Assembly: GCF_018024495.1 (NCBI RefSeq)
Contig: NZ_CP071696.1
Span: 1,116,001-1,180,000, forward strand
Direction of reading: 5' to 3'
Length of the DNA stretch: 64,000 nucleotides
From: Agromyces archimandritae
GTDB lineage: Bacteria > Actinomycetota > Actinomycetes > Actinomycetales > Microbacteriaceae
This document shows, piece by piece, positions 8,751 through 18,312 of this stretch. Made by a program: the position numbers and the translations under genes. The notes below the pieces were generated by a model. It had not been told where the DNA came from, ran no database searches, and saw only the letters and a list, made by a program, of their open reading frames with translations. Numbering within the stretch: the stretch's first letter is position 1; every line of letters starts with the position of its first letter.

Positions 8751-10784
8751 TCAGGCGTGCCCGGCGACCGTGTCGACGAGCGCCTGGCCGTAGGCCTCGA
8801 GCTTCTTCGCACCGATGCCGGTGATGCCGTCGAGTTCGGCGAGGCTCGCCGGCTTCGCGACGGCGACCGCGCGCAGCGTCGCATCCCCGAAGACGATGTA
8901 CGCCGGCACGCCCTGTTCGCGCGCCTCGCCGGCCCGCCAGGCGCGCAGCGCTTCGAAGAGCTCCAGCTGAGCGGGTTCGAGATCCACCGCGGCCGGCGCC
9001 TTGCGCCGCTCGGACCGGACCTGCCGCTCGGGCTCGGTGCGCAGCGACACCTGCCGTTCGCCGGCGAGCACGGGCGTCGCATCGGGCGTGATCTCCAGCA
9101 CGCCGTACTCGCCCTTCGCCTGCAGCAGCCCCTGCGCGAGGAGCTGCCGGACGACGCTGCGCCACTGCGAATCCGACAGGTCGCCGCCGATCGACCACGT
9201 CGACAGGGCATCGTGCCCGTACTGCTCGACGCGCGCCGTGCGCTTGCCGCGGAGGATGTCGATGAGGTGGCCGGCGCCGAACCGCTGCCCGCGCTCGCGC
9301 TGCAGGCGCACGACGGTCGACAGGAGCTTCTGCGCGGGGATCGTGCCGTCCCACGACGCGGGCGGCTCGAGGCAGGTGTCGCAGTTGCCGCACGGTTCGG
9401 AACGCTGACCGAAATAGGCCAGCAGGTTCTGCCTGCGGCAGCTCACCGTCTCGCACAGGGCGAGCATCGTATCGAGATGCGACTGCAGACGGCGCCGGTA
9501 CGCGAGGTCGCCCGGGCTCTGGTCGATCATGCGGCGCTGCTGGACGACGTCCTGCAGCCCGTAGGCCAGCCATGCCGTCGCCGGCGCACCGTCGCGGCCG
9601 GCGCGACCCGTCTCCTGGTAGTAGCCCTCGACCGACTTCGGCAGATCCACATGCGCGACGAAGCGCACATCGGGTTTGTCGATGCCCATGCCGAACGCGA
9701 TCGTCGCGACGATCACGACGCCGTCCTCGCGGAGGAAGCGATCCTGTGTGCGGCGCCTCGTCTCGGCGTCGAGGCCCGCGTGGTACGGCATCGCATCGAC
9801 GCCGTGCTGGGCGAGGTAGCCCGCGAACTTCTCCGTGCTCGCCCGCGAGAGCGCGTAGACGATGCCCGAAACCGGGTTGCCGTCGGCGTCGCGCCCCTCG
9901 CTGCGCACGAAATCGAGCAGCTGCTTGCGCACCTCCGCCTTCGGCGCGATGCGGTACTGGATGTTCGGCCGGTCGAAGCTCGCCACGAAATGCCTCGCGT
10001 CGCCGAGGGCGAGCCGCTCGGTGATCTCGCGGTGCGTCGCCTCCGTCGCCGTCGCCGTCAGCGCGATGCGCGGCACGTCCGGCCAGCGTTCGGCGAGCTC
10101 GCCGAGCGCGAGGTAGTCGGGCCGGAAATCGTGGCCCCACTGCGACACGCAGTGCGCCTCGTCGATCGCGAACAGCGCGACGCGCCCCCGCGACAGCAGC
10201 GACTTCGCCCCCTCGGTGTTCAGTCGCTCGGGCGCGATGTAGAGCAGATCCAGCTCGCCCGCGAGGAACGCCCGCTCGACCTCGGCTCGATCGCCCGGGT
10301 GCTGGCTCGAGTTCAGGTACGCGGCGCGCACGCCGTTGCGCGTGAGCGCCTCGACCTGATCGTGCATGAGCGCGATGAGGGGCGACACGACGACGCCCGT
10401 GCCCTCGCGCAGCAGCGCCGGGATCTGGTAGCAGAGGCTCTTGCCGCCGCCCGTCGGCATGAGCACGACGGCGTCGCCGCCACCGGCCAGCTGAGCGATG
10501 ATCTCGGCCTGCTCGCCGCGGAACGACTCGTACCCGAAGACCGTGTGCAGCGCCTCGAGGGCGGTGCCGAAGCGGGCGGGGGCCGCCCGGCCCGGGCTTC
10601 GGCCTCCCGCAGCGGATGCCGCGCCGCCGGCCCCCGGACCGCCGCCCGGCCCTGCGGCGACCGTGTCGAACCGGTCGTCGGGCGGGGGCGGCGCGTCCCA
10701 GTCGTCGGGCGGCGGCGCGAACTCGTCCTCCGGGGGCGCGAACGCATCCGGGTCCCAGGGCTCGGGCAGGGGGATCGAAGTCAC
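8751..10784 (-). CDS. recQ: ATP-dependent DNA helicase RecQ
   Basis: 3'-5' DNA helicase for repair and recombination, 677 residues. Motif I PTGGGKS (110-116), DEAH box (208-211), motif III TATAT, and the RecQ helicase C-terminal region ([10 protein letters not shown]) are all visible. The zinc-binding Cys cluster (CRRQNLL...CGNCDTC) and winged-helix region precede a C-terminal HRDC domain (about 595-677, with [12 protein letters not shown]). The first 70 residues are a Pro/Asp- then Gly/Ala-rich low-complexity extension not needed for the fold. Start is GTG at 10784; 9 bp separate it from the stop of the CopC gene, which could make it the last gene of that transcript. Confidence 0.95.
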   Translation of the reverse strand: MTSIPLPEPWDPDAFAPPEDEFAPPPDDWDAPPPPDDRFDTVAAGPGGGPGAGGAASAAGGRSPGRAAPARFGTALEALHTVFGYESFRGEQAEIIAQLAGGGDAVVLMPTGGGKSLCYQIPALLREGTGVVVSPLIALMHDQVEALTRNGVRAAYLNSSQHPGDRAEVERAFLAGELDLLYIAPERLNTEGAKSLLSRGRVALFAIDEAHCVSQWGHDFRPDYLALGELAERWPDVPRIALTATATEATHREITERLALGDARHFVASFDRPNIQYRIAPKAEVRKQLLDFVRSEGRDADGNPVSGIVYALSRASTEKFAGYLAQHGVDAMPYHAGLDAETRRRTQDRFLREDGVVIVATIAFGMGIDKPDVRFVAHVDLPKSVEGYYQETGRAGRDGAPATAWLAYGLQDVVQQRRMIDQSPGDLAYRRRLQSHLDTMLALCETVSCRRQNLLAYFGQRSEPCGNCDTCLEPPASWDGTIPAQKLLSTVVRLQRERGQRFGAGHLIDILRGKRTARVEQYGHDALSTWSIGGDLSDSQWRSVVRQLLAQGLLQAKGEYGVLEITPDATPVLAGERQVSLRTEPERQVRSERRKAPAAVDLEPAQLELFEALRAWRAGEAREQGVPAYIVFGDATLRAVAVAKPASLAELDGITGIGAKKLEAYGQALVDTVAGHA

Positions 10785-10793
10785 CCCCCGAGC

Positions 10794-11708
10794 CTAACCA
10801 TCACCGCCGACACGCCGGCGGGCGAGCATCCACGTCACCCCGCCGGCGACGACGACGGCGAGCACGGTGCCGCCGATCCACCAGACCTCGCCGGGGATGC
10901 CGGCCGAGTCGGCCGAGTCGCCGGCATCCGCCGCGTCACCGGCATCCACCGCGTCATCGGCGCCGCCGTCGCCCGCACCGCCGTCGCCCGCACCGTCGCG
11001 CAGGACCTCGCACGCCGGCTCCGTCGAACCCTCGGCGAGCTCCACGCCCGCCGCCGGCCGCCAGTCGAAGGCGAACTCGCCCGAGATCGGATGCCCGTCG
11101 GCCGAGACCACGCGCCACTTCACCGTGTACTCCCCCGGCTCGCCGAGCGCCGCAGCCGCCTCGACGGTCGGCCCGTCGATCACGGCGCACTCCGTCGCAT
11201 AGTGGAGGCCCGCGGCATCCACCACGTCGATGCCCGCTCCCCCGTCGCCGAGGTCGAGGAGCACATCGCTCGTCGTCAGGCTCACCGTGCCCGGCTGCGC
11301 CGTGACCGTCGAGCCCTCGGCCGGCGACGACGATACCGGGGAATTGTGGGCGAGGGCCGGCATCGCCGCGATCGCCAGGCCCGCCGCGGCCACGACCGCG
11401 CCGAGCAGCAGGCCCGCGGTCAGCGACCGCCAGGCGGTATGCATCACGGCGCCGCCCCGCGGCGGGCCGGCCGGAGCATGGTTCGCCGGGTCGCGGTCGG
11501 CCCGGGTGGGGTTCGCTGCGTGGCGGTTCGCCGAGTCGTGGTTCGCCGAGTCGTGGTTCACCGGGTCGCCGTCCGCCGAGTCGCCGTTCGCCGCGTCGTG
11601 GTTGACCGGGTCACCATTCGCCGTGCGGCGGTTCGCGCGGGCACGCCCCGCGGGCGCGCGCATGCCGCGCGGCTTCGCACCGGCGAACCGACGGGCCCCG
11701 CCGCTCAC
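10794..11708 (-). CDS. CopC-domain copper-resistance protein
   Basis: Secreted or membrane-anchored CopC fold. A signal sequence ending ALAH is followed by a mature N-terminal His (HNSPVSSSPAEG), the Cu-ligating His typical of CopC, then a beta domain (VVSADGHPISGEF holds a second His), an Asp/Ala/Gly-rich linker and a C-terminal transmembrane helix with RRR. Two starts are possible: GTG at 11708, which overlaps the ycnI stop by four bases (GTGA), or ATG at 11444, which places the signal peptide at the very N terminus. From the upstream start the protein carries 88 extra residues made of five-residue repeats. The coupling overlap favours 11708; the signal peptide favours 11444. Confidence 0.82.
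   Translation of the reverse strand: MSGGARRFAGAKPRGMRAPAGRARANRRTANGDPVNHDAANGDSADGDPVNHDSANHDSANRHAANPTRADRDPANHAPAGPPRGGAVMHTAWRSLTAGLLLGAVVAAAGLAIAAMPALAHNSPVSSSPAEGSTVTAQPGTVSLTTSDVLLDLGDGGAGIDVVDAAGLHYATECAVIDGPTVEAAAALGEPGEYTVKWRVVSADGHPISGEFAFDWRPAAGVELAEGSTEPACEVLRDGAGDGGAGDGGADDAVDAGDAADAGDSADSAGIPGEVWWIGGTVLAVVVAGGVTWMLARRRVGGDG
11500..11650 (-). repeat. 15-bp tandem repeat encoding A-N-x-x-x pentapeptides
   Basis: On the + strand the unit reads GTTCGCCGAGTCGTG with drift. In the frame of the CopC gene it gives about eleven five-residue units such as NHDSA, NGDSA, DGDPV and NRHAA. Period 15 bp, so the frame is kept. Confidence 0.75.
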
Positions 11709-12397
11709 AAGGCCGCCCCGCGGCGGCGTGAAGTCAGCGCCACGACGAGCGCGACGACCCCGAGCACGAGGCCGCCGATCCCGGCGACGCGGGCGAAGAC
11801 ATCCACCGGCGTCTCGTCCGCCGCCTCGCTCGTGCCGGCCGTCGCCTCATCCGTGCTGCCGGCACCCGCCGCACCGTGGCCGCCGTGCGGGTCGGCCACC
11901 GCCTCGGTCACGTGCACGACCGGCGCCGGCGACGCGGGCTCGGCGCCGTCGCCCGACGGCTCGTTCCAGTTCGTCTCGCCCTCGGTGCACTCCTGCAGCA
12001 CCGGGAACTCGAGCGTCTCGCCCGCCGCGTCCTCCGGCAGGCGCACCTGCACCGAAACCGTGTCGCGGAAGCCGTCTTCGAGGGGCGTCACGGCCCGGTA
12101 CACGACCTGGCGGACGGCGTCGCCGTCGGCGACCTTCTCGACGGTCCAGTTCGGGTTCATCTGCGGGGTCACCGACTCAATGCCCTCGGGGATGTCGATC
12201 GTGAGCGTCGTCGTCGGCGACCCCTCGCAGCCGTGGCCGAGCGAGAAATCGAGCACGGCGTAGCCGCCCGCCGCGGTGCTCGACGGGTCGACGGTGACAT
12301 GCGCGCTCGCGGCGAGCGGCGTGCCGAGGGCGAGGAGGGCGCCCGCGCCGAGCGCTGCGGCGCCGAGCGGAAGGGTACGGCGAAGGGAGATGTGCAT
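11705..12397 (-). CDS. ycnI: YcnI-family (DUF1775) copper-binding protein
   Basis: Extracytoplasmic protein of 230 residues. The signal peptide runs to ASA, leaving His at the mature N terminus (HVTVDPSS); in the YcnI family this His takes part in Cu(II) binding. The immunoglobulin-like DUF1775 domain is followed by an Ala/Gly/Thr linker with HGGHG and a C-terminal transmembrane helix ending in SRRRG. The ATG at 12397 is chosen because it starts a standard signal peptide; the frame is open further upstream but without signal features. It sits upstream of the CopC gene, the usual partnership. Confidence 0.9.
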   Translation of the reverse strand: MHISLRRTLPLGAAALGAGALLALGTPLAASAHVTVDPSSTAAGGYAVLDFSLGHGCEGSPTTTLTIDIPEGIESVTPQMNPNWTVEKVADGDAVRQVVYRAVTPLEDGFRDTVSVQVRLPEDAAGETLEFPVLQECTEGETNWNEPSGDGAEPASPAPVVHVTEAVADPHGGHGAAGAGSTDEATAGTSEAADETPVDVFARVAGIGGLVLGVVALVVALTSRRRGAAL

Positions 12398-12530
12398 GGG
12401 TGTGTCCTTAGATCTGTCCGGAATCGGGTGCCGTCGGCTTGCACACGGGTGCCGAGCCGCCGGTCGAGTGGTCGTCTCGCGCTGCGGCACGAGCGGCCGC
12501 TCCCCGTTCACGGGTGCGGATCGGCTCGCG

Positions 12531-13220
12531 TCAGTGCGCGGGGACGAACGCCGGCGGCCCCCGATGCGGATGAGCGGACAGGATGACGAGGGAGTGCGCG
12601 CGACGGGGCGCGGCGGGCGATGCGGCGCGCGGGGCCGCCTGCGGAGGCGGCGCGAGCACCGGACGCGCGCGGGCGACGACAGCCCGGAGGGCGCCGGCCG
12701 CGGCATCGAGTGCGGCATCCACCCGCAGGAGGACGACGACCGCGAGGACCGCGGCGCCCGCGTGGGCCAGGAGCATGAGCGCGCCCGCCGCCGACACGGA
12801 CGGTGCGGCGCCGCCGATTGCGTCGAGGCCCGCGAGCGGGTCGTGCACGTGTGCGGATGCCGCGGGCGCCCCGAGCGTGGCCGCACCGAGCTCGGCGGTG
12901 GTGCCCGCGCCTCCGCTGCCGCTGCTTCTGCTACCGCCGCTGCCGCCGCCGCCGCCGCCGCCGAGCGAGTAGAGGGTGTGCAGGGCCGCTTGCGCGAGGA
13001 GCGCCGCGACGACGGTGCGCCGACGCCGCGCCGGGCGGCCGGGGCGGGCGAGCAGCATCGCGATCGGCACCGCCGCGGCCAGCGTCAGGGCGATGACGAC
13101 GAGGCCCGGGGCACGGCCGCCGCCGAGCGTGTGCGCGACCGAGGCGAAGACGACCGCCGCACCGGCGACGAAGAGCCCGCGGAGCGCTCGGCGCGCCCGG
13201 GTGTTCGTCGACTGCGGCAT
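12531..13220 (-). CDS. Membrane protein of the copper cluster, hypothetical
   Basis: 229 residues with four to five hydrophobic segments. A run of eight glycines (around residue 90, encoded by a GCC repeat on the + strand at about 12941-12963) is followed by a Ser/Gly linker. Two His residues (HVHDP) lie in a loop and the C terminus has HPHRGP. It precedes ycnI and copC on the same strand with a 133-bp gap, so it may be the first gene of a copper-handling unit. I do not recognise a named family. Confidence 0.65.
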   Translation of the reverse strand: MPQSTNTRARRALRGLFVAGAAVVFASVAHTLGGGRAPGLVVIALTLAAAVPIAMLLARPGRPARRRRTVVAALLAQAALHTLYSLGGGGGGGSGGSRSSGSGGAGTTAELGAATLGAPAASAHVHDPLAGLDAIGGAAPSVSAAGALMLLAHAGAAVLAVVVLLRVDAALDAAAGALRAVVARARPVLAPPPQAAPRAASPAAPRRAHSLVILSAHPHRGPPAFVPAH

Positions 13221-13813
13221 GCCTCCAGCCTAGGCGCTCACATGCCCACGTCGCCGCGCGTCCCGTCCGCACGCCGCCGGGCACAGGAGTGCCGTTGGGG
13301 AGGCGCGAAGAGCGACGCGCCGCGGCGCAGGAGTGCCGATTTCCCGCTGGAGTGCCGGAATGTCGGCACTCCCGCGGGAGATCGGCACTCCAAGGGCGCG
13401 CCGTCCGGGAGATCGGCACTCCCACGGGAGATCGGCACTCCAAGGGCGCGCTACGCGGGAGATCGGCACTCCAAGGGCGCGCCGTCCGAGAGATCGGCAC
13501 TCCGGTGGGAGACCAGCACTCCAAGGGCGCGCTGTCCGGGAGATCGGCACTCCAAGGGCGCGCTGCGCGAGAGATTCGTATTCCGACGGGAGACCGGGAC
13601 TCCTGAGGTGCGCCATTCGGCAGACGCCCGATCCGGCGAGAAACGGGCACTCCTCGCGGTGCGTCGGGTCTGGCGAGAGCGCTGCCGCGCCGCGCCGGCG
13701 CGCTGGCCCCACGAAGGAGGTCGACCCTCCCTATGGAGCACGGGAGTCCGCGCCCCTCTCACGGGAGAGCCGACCTCCAACGTGGACACGGGGCGCAGCC
13801 CGGGGACGACGAC
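13221..13813. other. Gene-free region holding a palindromic repeat array
   Basis: No gene is supported between the copper-cluster start and the nuclease terminator. Open frames here are simple readings of the repeats in several frames. The region holds one 62-bp palindrome (13330-13391) extended into a lattice of GGCACTCC boxes to 13653. After that comes about 160 bp of unremarkable GC-rich sequence that must contain any promoter of the nuclease-side transcript end or copper genes; no clear -10/-35 was seen. Confidence 0.7.
13330..13653. repeat. 62-bp palindrome extended into a 19/31-bp modular array
   Basis: Octamer boxes GGAGTGCC at 13330 and 13349 face GGCACTCC boxes at 13365 and 13384, giving a symmetric 62-bp element. 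Further boxes follow at 13415, 13434, 13465, 13496, 13515, 13546, 13577, 13596, 13627 and 13646; those at 13577, 13596 and 13627 (and 13515 by one base) are degenerate but in register. Steps are only 19 or 31 bp. The short module is a CGGGAGATC-type spacer plus the box; the long one adds AAGGGCGCGC. Confidence 0.88.
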
Positions 13814-13840
13814 GAAGCGCCGCCGGGACGGCGGCGCTTC
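13814..13840 (-). terminator. Second hairpin beyond the nuclease gene
   Basis: Perfect 11-bp stem GAAGCGCCGCC / GGCGGCGCTTC with loop GGGAC. It lies just past the first terminator, forming a tandem pair. Confidence 0.6.
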
Positions 13841-13853
13841 GGGAGGGGCGAGT

Positions 13854-13893
13854 GCAGGTGCGAGCCCGGGCGGAGGCCCGGGCTCGCACCTGC
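13854..13893 (-). terminator. Terminator of the nuclease/nucleotidase gene
   Basis: Perfect 18-bp stem (arms 13854-13871 and 13876-13893) with a GGAG tetraloop, starting three bases past the stop codon. One of the strongest hairpins in the window. Confidence 0.85.
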
Positions 13894-13895
13894 GG

Positions 13896-16800
13896 TCAGC
13901 GGCGGGCGGGGCGACGGCGGGCGGCGAAGGCCGTGCCGAAGCCGAGGGCGAGGAGGGCGACGAAGGCCGCCCACCCGAGCTCGACGCCCGTGGAGGCGAG
14001 GCCCGCGCCCGATCCGGTGCCGGCCGTGCCGGGGCCGGCCGGGCCGGCCGGGTCCGTCGGGTCGACCGGGGCGAGGGCCTCGACCACGAGGGTCGCCGAG
14101 GCGACGGCGATGCCGTCGACGAAGGCGTACACGGTGTGGGTGCCGGCGGCGACGTCGAGCGGCACGGTCGCGGTCAGCGACAGGGTACCGTCGGCGGCGG
14201 CCGTGGCGGTGCCGAGGGCGACCGGCGTGCTGTGCAGTTCGACGCCGACCTCCGTGCCCGGGGCGAAGCCCGCGCCGGAGATCGTGATCGGCTCGCCCGG
14301 CTTCACCGAGTCGACGTCGATCGAGATCGTCGGGGCGGCCGGATCGGCGGGGGCGAGGGTGATCGGCAGCGCGGCGCGGCTGCCGGTCGGGGCGACCTGC
14401 ACCTCGAGAAGCTGCTCGCCGGCGAGCGCGGGCGGGATGACGCCGGTCACGGTCGCCCGGCCGACCTCGTCCGAGGCGGGGACGAGTTCGCTGTCGACCT
14501 CGGCCGAACCGATCTCCACGCCGCCGATCGTCACCGACACGGAGTCGGCGTGCAGTTCGGTCGTCGAGAAGTCGAGCGAGGAGAGGTCGACCGTGATCGG
14601 GTCGCCCGGCCGGAAGCCGCCAGCGGGAGCCTCGGAGACGGCGATGCCGACCGAGCGCTGCCGCAGATCGGGCGAGGCCGGCGCATCGGCGTGCGCATCG
14701 AACCAGTCGACCATCGACTGCAGGTCGACGAGGCCGCTGTCGGCGCGGTTCGCACCCTCGGCGAAGGTGCCGAAGTTGTCGCCGCCGGCCGCGAGGAAGG
14801 AGTTCACGACCACCGAGTACGACCGGGATGCATCGAGCGGTTCGCCGTTCAGGCGCACCGAGGTGATGTGCGAGCCGGCCGCCGCGGCCGGGTCGTAGAC
14901 GACCTCGAGGCCCTCGCTCACGCCGAGCTTCAGGAACGGGCGGCTCGCCTCGGCGGGCTGCCACTGCTCCTCCAGCACCTGCACGATCTGCGCACCCGTC
15001 AGCTCCATGACGGTCAGGGTGTTCGCGAACGGCTGCACGTTCGCAGCCTCCCGGTAGCTGACGTTGCCGTCGGCGTCGCCCTCGCCGCTGCCGGCGAACT
15101 TCAGATCGGTGCGGATGCCGCCCGGGTTCATGAACGCCACGTCGACATCGCGGGTCTGCTCGGCCGCCCACAGCTGCACATCGGCGACGAAGTTGCCGAT
15201 GGTCGACTCCCCGCCGCGGTTCTCGACGAGAGTCGGGTTGCCCTGCTGATCGGTGCCCGGCTGCAGCGCCCGGTTGAAGTCGGCGGTGATGTCGCCGACC
15301 TTCTCGGCACCGAGCACATCGGCCACCGCCTTCGCCTCGGCGACGATGCCGGCGACCTCCTGGTCGGCCTGATAGAGCGGCGCCCCTCCGGCATCCAGCA
15401 GCGGCTTGATCTCGTTCGAGATCGACAGCAGTTCCTTCGTGCCGGGGTCGACCGAGAGCCGCATGACGCCGAAGCGCTCGCCGTACTGCCCCGCCGAGAC
15501 GACCGGGCGGCCGTCGATGACGTGGTTGTAGGCCAGGTGCGTGTGCGCCGAGACGATCGCGTCGACCTCGGGCGTGACGCCGGAGACGATGCGGCCGAGC
15601 GGGGTGTCGCCGAGGGCCGAGTCGATCGCCGTGGTCGCCGCGCCCTCGTGCACGAGGAGGATGAGGACATCGGCCTCGCCGTTCGCGTCGTCGCCGTCGG
15701 TGAGGTCGGCGGCGGCGGCGTTCACGGAGTCGACGATGTCGCGCACCTCGAGTTCGGCGATGCCGGCCGGGCTGACGAGCGAGGGCAGCTCCTCGGTGAC
15801 GGCTCCGATGAAGCCGACGGTCACGTCGTCGAGCGTCTTCGTCCAGTACGGGGCGAGGGCGGTCTCGTCGGTGCCGTCGAGGAAGACGTTCGAAGAGATG
15901 TAATCGAAGTCGGCCAGGCCCTGCACGCGGTCGCGGAGGTCGGCCCAGCCCTGGTCGAACTCGTGGTTGCCGGCCGCGCTCACCTCGAGCCCGGCGGCGT
16001 TCAGCGCCTCGATCGTGGGCTCGTCGTGCTGGATGAACGAGGTGAACGTCGAGGCGCCGATGAGGTCGCCGGCGGCCGCGAAGATCGTGTTCGGGTTCGC
16101 CGCGCGGATCGACTCGACGGCCCCGGCGAGCACCGCGGCGCCGGCCGACGGAGCGGACTGCTCGATGCGGCCGTGGAAGTCGTTGATCGTCACGACGTCG
16201 ATGTCGACGGCGCCGGCCGGTTCGCCCGAGGGGCCGCCCACGCCGACGAGGATCGGGTCGTGGTCGCTCGAGCGGAACGGGTTCGACGCATCGGCGGCGC
16301 CGTAGGCGTAGCCGCGGTCGCTCCACTCGGGCGAGTTGATGTTCCAGACATCCACCCCACGGACCTGCTCGGCGGCCGAGGGGCTCGCGATCACGTGGTC
16401 GAGCGAGCCGAGCTCGCCGTCGAAGGTGTACGTGAACTCGTCGGTGCGCTCGGGCACGAGGTCGACCCAGCCGGCATCCGCGAACACCTGGATCGGGTCT
16501 TCGTTCGCGTAGGAGTTGAAGTCGCCGATGAGGAAGATGCGGTCGCTTCCGGCGGCCTCGGCGACGTCGTCGGTGAAGCCGAGGAGCGATTCGGCCTGCG
16601 CGACGCGCTCGGCGTTGAAGTGGCCCTGGCCGTCGGCCGGCTCATCGCCGTCGCCGCCCTTCGACTTGAAGTGGTTCGCGACGACGGAGAAGATCTCGCC
16701 GTCGGGTCCTTCGAAGGCCTGCGCGATGGGTTCGCGGGCGATGTCCCACACCGTCTCGTCGACGAGGGCGAGGCTGTCGCCGACGGGGGCGACCCGGTCG

Positions 16801-18038
16801 GCGCGGTAGATGATCGCGCTCGTGATGTAGTCGGTGATCGCCGCATCGTCGAGGACGGCGGGGGTGGGCACGTACGCCCATTCCTCGTCGCCGGTCTCGT
16901 TCAGGTGGGCGACGAGCGCGGCGAGGGCCGAGTCGATCGGCTTGCCGAGCTTGACCGAGTTCTCGATCTCCTGCAGGGCGACGACGTCGGCGCCGAGACC
17001 GTGGATGGCCCGGCCGATCTTCTCCTGCTGGATCGCGAACTGGGCGGCGTTCGCGGCGCCGCGGGCGTTCGAATCCTCGTCGCGGAAGGTCGTGAAGTAG
17101 TTGTAGACGTTGAACGCGCCGACCTCGACGGCGCCGCCCACGTCCTCGGGCGCATCGGTGCGCGGGTTCAGCGACTCGAAGCCGGGCTTCAGCGACTCGT
17201 CGCTCTCGCTGTCGACCGGCAGCAACGGCTGGAGGCGCCACTCGTCGAAGCCGTAGGAGAGCACGTAGGGGGCGTCGGGGAAGTCGACGCGGTCGCCGTT
17301 CCGCACCACGGTGCCCTCGGTGAAGTAGGGCTGGTCGTTCGGGTGGGCCGCGTTGTCGACCCGGATCGACCAGCCGTCGTCGAGCAGGATGCGCGACGCC
17401 CGGTTCGCGGCGGCCACGGCATCCGCTTCGGGGCCGGGCCGGAAGGCCTCGGTGCTCTTGACCGGCAACTCCTCGCCCGGGTCGAGCCAGAGCTCGCCGA
17501 AGCTGAAGAGGTTGTGGCTCGACGCGAGGCGGTACTCGCCGGCGGGTTCGACGAGCATGCCCTCGAGCAGTTCGCGGGCGTCGCCGACGACGTCTTCGGG
17601 CAGCGGGGTCGGCACGGGCTGCTCGGCGTCGGAGGAGACGACTTCGGAGGACGTCAGGGAGATCTGCGTGAGCCCGTTGTACTCGGTCGCGGTGCCCGTG
17701 ACGCGCACCAGGTCGCCCGGGTCGGCGTCGAGCGTGCGCGAGCCGAGGAAGACGAAGATGCCGTCGGAGGCGGTGCGGGAGGCATCCACCCCGCCCGAAC
17801 CGGCGGTCTGCAGGTAGACGCCCCGGTACCCGCCCGTGCGGAAGTCGGCGGTGACGACGCCTTCGACGGTGACGGTCTGCCCGGCCAGCGGGGTCGCGTC
17901 GCCGGTGCCCTGGACCTCGGCGATCGTATGGGTCGGTTCGGCCGCGAAGGCCGGTGGCGCCCCGAGCAGGCCGGTGGCGAGGGCACCGGCGGCGATGACC
18001 GCGGCGACGGACGAACGACGGATGCTGCGCTGCTCCAT
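13896..18038 (-). CDS. Wall-anchored extracellular nuclease/5'-nucleotidase fusion
   Basis: A 1380-residue surface enzyme likely to degrade extracellular nucleic acid and then dephosphorylate nucleotides. Order: signal peptide ending AFAA; OB-fold/lamin-like N-terminal region; ExeM/NucH-type endonuclease/exonuclease/phosphatase domain (FNVYNYF, ALQEIEN, ANHFKSKGGD, GDFNSYA, SDHDPI); metallophosphatase 5'-nucleotidase domain (TINDFHGR, AGDLIGAS, GNHEFDQGW, SAHTH) with its C-terminal nucleotide domain (NPGGIRTDL, AAGGDNFGTF); two Ig-like repeats; a Pro/Gly linker; and LASTG, a hydrophobic helix and a basic tail, a LAxTG-type sortase (class E) sorting signal. ATG at 18038 is chosen because AGGAG lies at good spacing upstream and a signal peptide follows; 33 more in-frame codons upstream are less likely. 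Confidence 0.92.
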   Translation of the reverse strand: MEQRSIRRSSVAAVIAAGALATGLLGAPPAFAAEPTHTIAEVQGTGDATPLAGQTVTVEGVVTADFRTGGYRGVYLQTAGSGGVDASRTASDGIFVFLGSRTLDADPGDLVRVTGTATEYNGLTQISLTSSEVVSSDAEQPVPTPLPEDVVGDARELLEGMLVEPAGEYRLASSHNLFSFGELWLDPGEELPVKSTEAFRPGPEADAVAAANRASRILLDDGWSIRVDNAAHPNDQPYFTEGTVVRNGDRVDFPDAPYVLSYGFDEWRLQPLLPVDSESDESLKPGFESLNPRTDAPEDVGGAVEVGAFNVYNYFTTFRDEDSNARGAANAAQFAIQQEKIGRAIHGLGADVVALQEIENSVKLGKPIDSALAALVAHLNETGDEEWAYVPTPAVLDDAAITDYITSAIIYRADRVAPVGDSLALVDETVWDIAREPIAQAFEGPDGEIFSVVANHFKSKGGDGDEPADGQGHFNAERVAQAESLLGFTDDVAEAAGSDRIFLIGDFNSYANEDPIQVFADAGWVDLVPERTDEFTYTFDGELGSLDHVIASPSAAEQVRGVDVWNINSPEWSDRGYAYGAADASNPFRSSDHDPILVGVGGPSGEPAGAVDIDVVTINDFHGRIEQSAPSAGAAVLAGAVESIRAANPNTIFAAAGDLIGASTFTSFIQHDEPTIEALNAAGLEVSAAGNHEFDQGWADLRDRVQGLADFDYISSNVFLDGTDETALAPYWTKTLDDVTVGFIGAVTEELPSLVSPAGIAELEVRDIVDSVNAAAADLTDGDDANGEADVLILLVHEGAATTAIDSALGDTPLGRIVSGVTPEVDAIVSAHTHLAYNHVIDGRPVVSAGQYGERFGVMRLSVDPGTKELLSISNEIKPLLDAGGAPLYQADQEVAGIVAEAKAVADVLGAEKVGDITADFNRALQPGTDQQGNPTLVENRGGESTIGNFVADVQLWAAEQTRDVDVAFMNPGGIRTDLKFAGSGEGDADGNVSYREAANVQPFANTLTVMELTGAQIVQVLEEQWQPAEASRPFLKLGVSEGLEVVYDPAAAAGSHITSVRLNGEPLDASRSYSVVVNSFLAAGGDNFGTFAEGANRADSGLVDLQSMVDWFDAHADAPASPDLRQRSVGIAVSEAPAGGFRPGDPITVDLSSLDFSTTELHADSVSVTIGGVEIGSAEVDSELVPASDEVGRATVTGVIPPALAGEQLLEVQVAPTGSRAALPITLAPADPAAPTISIDVDSVKPGEPITISGAGFAPGTEVGVELHSTPVALGTATAAADGTLSLTATVPLDVAAGTHTVYAFVDGIAVASATLVVEALAPVDPTDPAGPAGPGTAGTGSGAGLASTGVELGWAAFVALLALGFGTAFAARRRPARR

Positions 18039-18312
18039 TGGGGATCTCCTCGGGAGTTCGGGTCGGCCGCCCCTCGCGCGCCGGGTGCACGCGCGGTGAG
18101 GGGACGCTGACCGTAGCCTATGAGGGGCCTCCGACACTGCGGAAGGGGGTCGGGCCGGATTTCACGCCCCGTTCACGTGCTTCCACGCATGAGCAGTCGC
18201 GCACTGGGCTGCTGCGCAGATGAGCAGCGGGGCGAGTGGATGCCGCGAGCACCGCAACCGGTGGATGCCGCGGCGGCGCCCCACGGCATCCGCACCCGCA
18301 GCCGGGCGCCCC

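Noticed and set aside
7980..12263. A + strand open frame of about 1430 codons with GGAGGAGG upstream
   Set aside because: It is antisense to the membrane protein, RecQ, CopC and YcnI genes, with Arg/Pro-rich nonsense composition; the purine run is coincidental.
13330..13653. Possible CRISPR array
   Set aside because: Units are 19 or 31 bp, spacers are repeated rather than unique, and no cas genes are nearby.
12276..18110. A + strand open frame of about 1940 codons opposite the nuclease gene
   Set aside because: It mirrors the nuclease gene in a GC-rich background, has no family features and runs across the repeat array; an antisense shadow.
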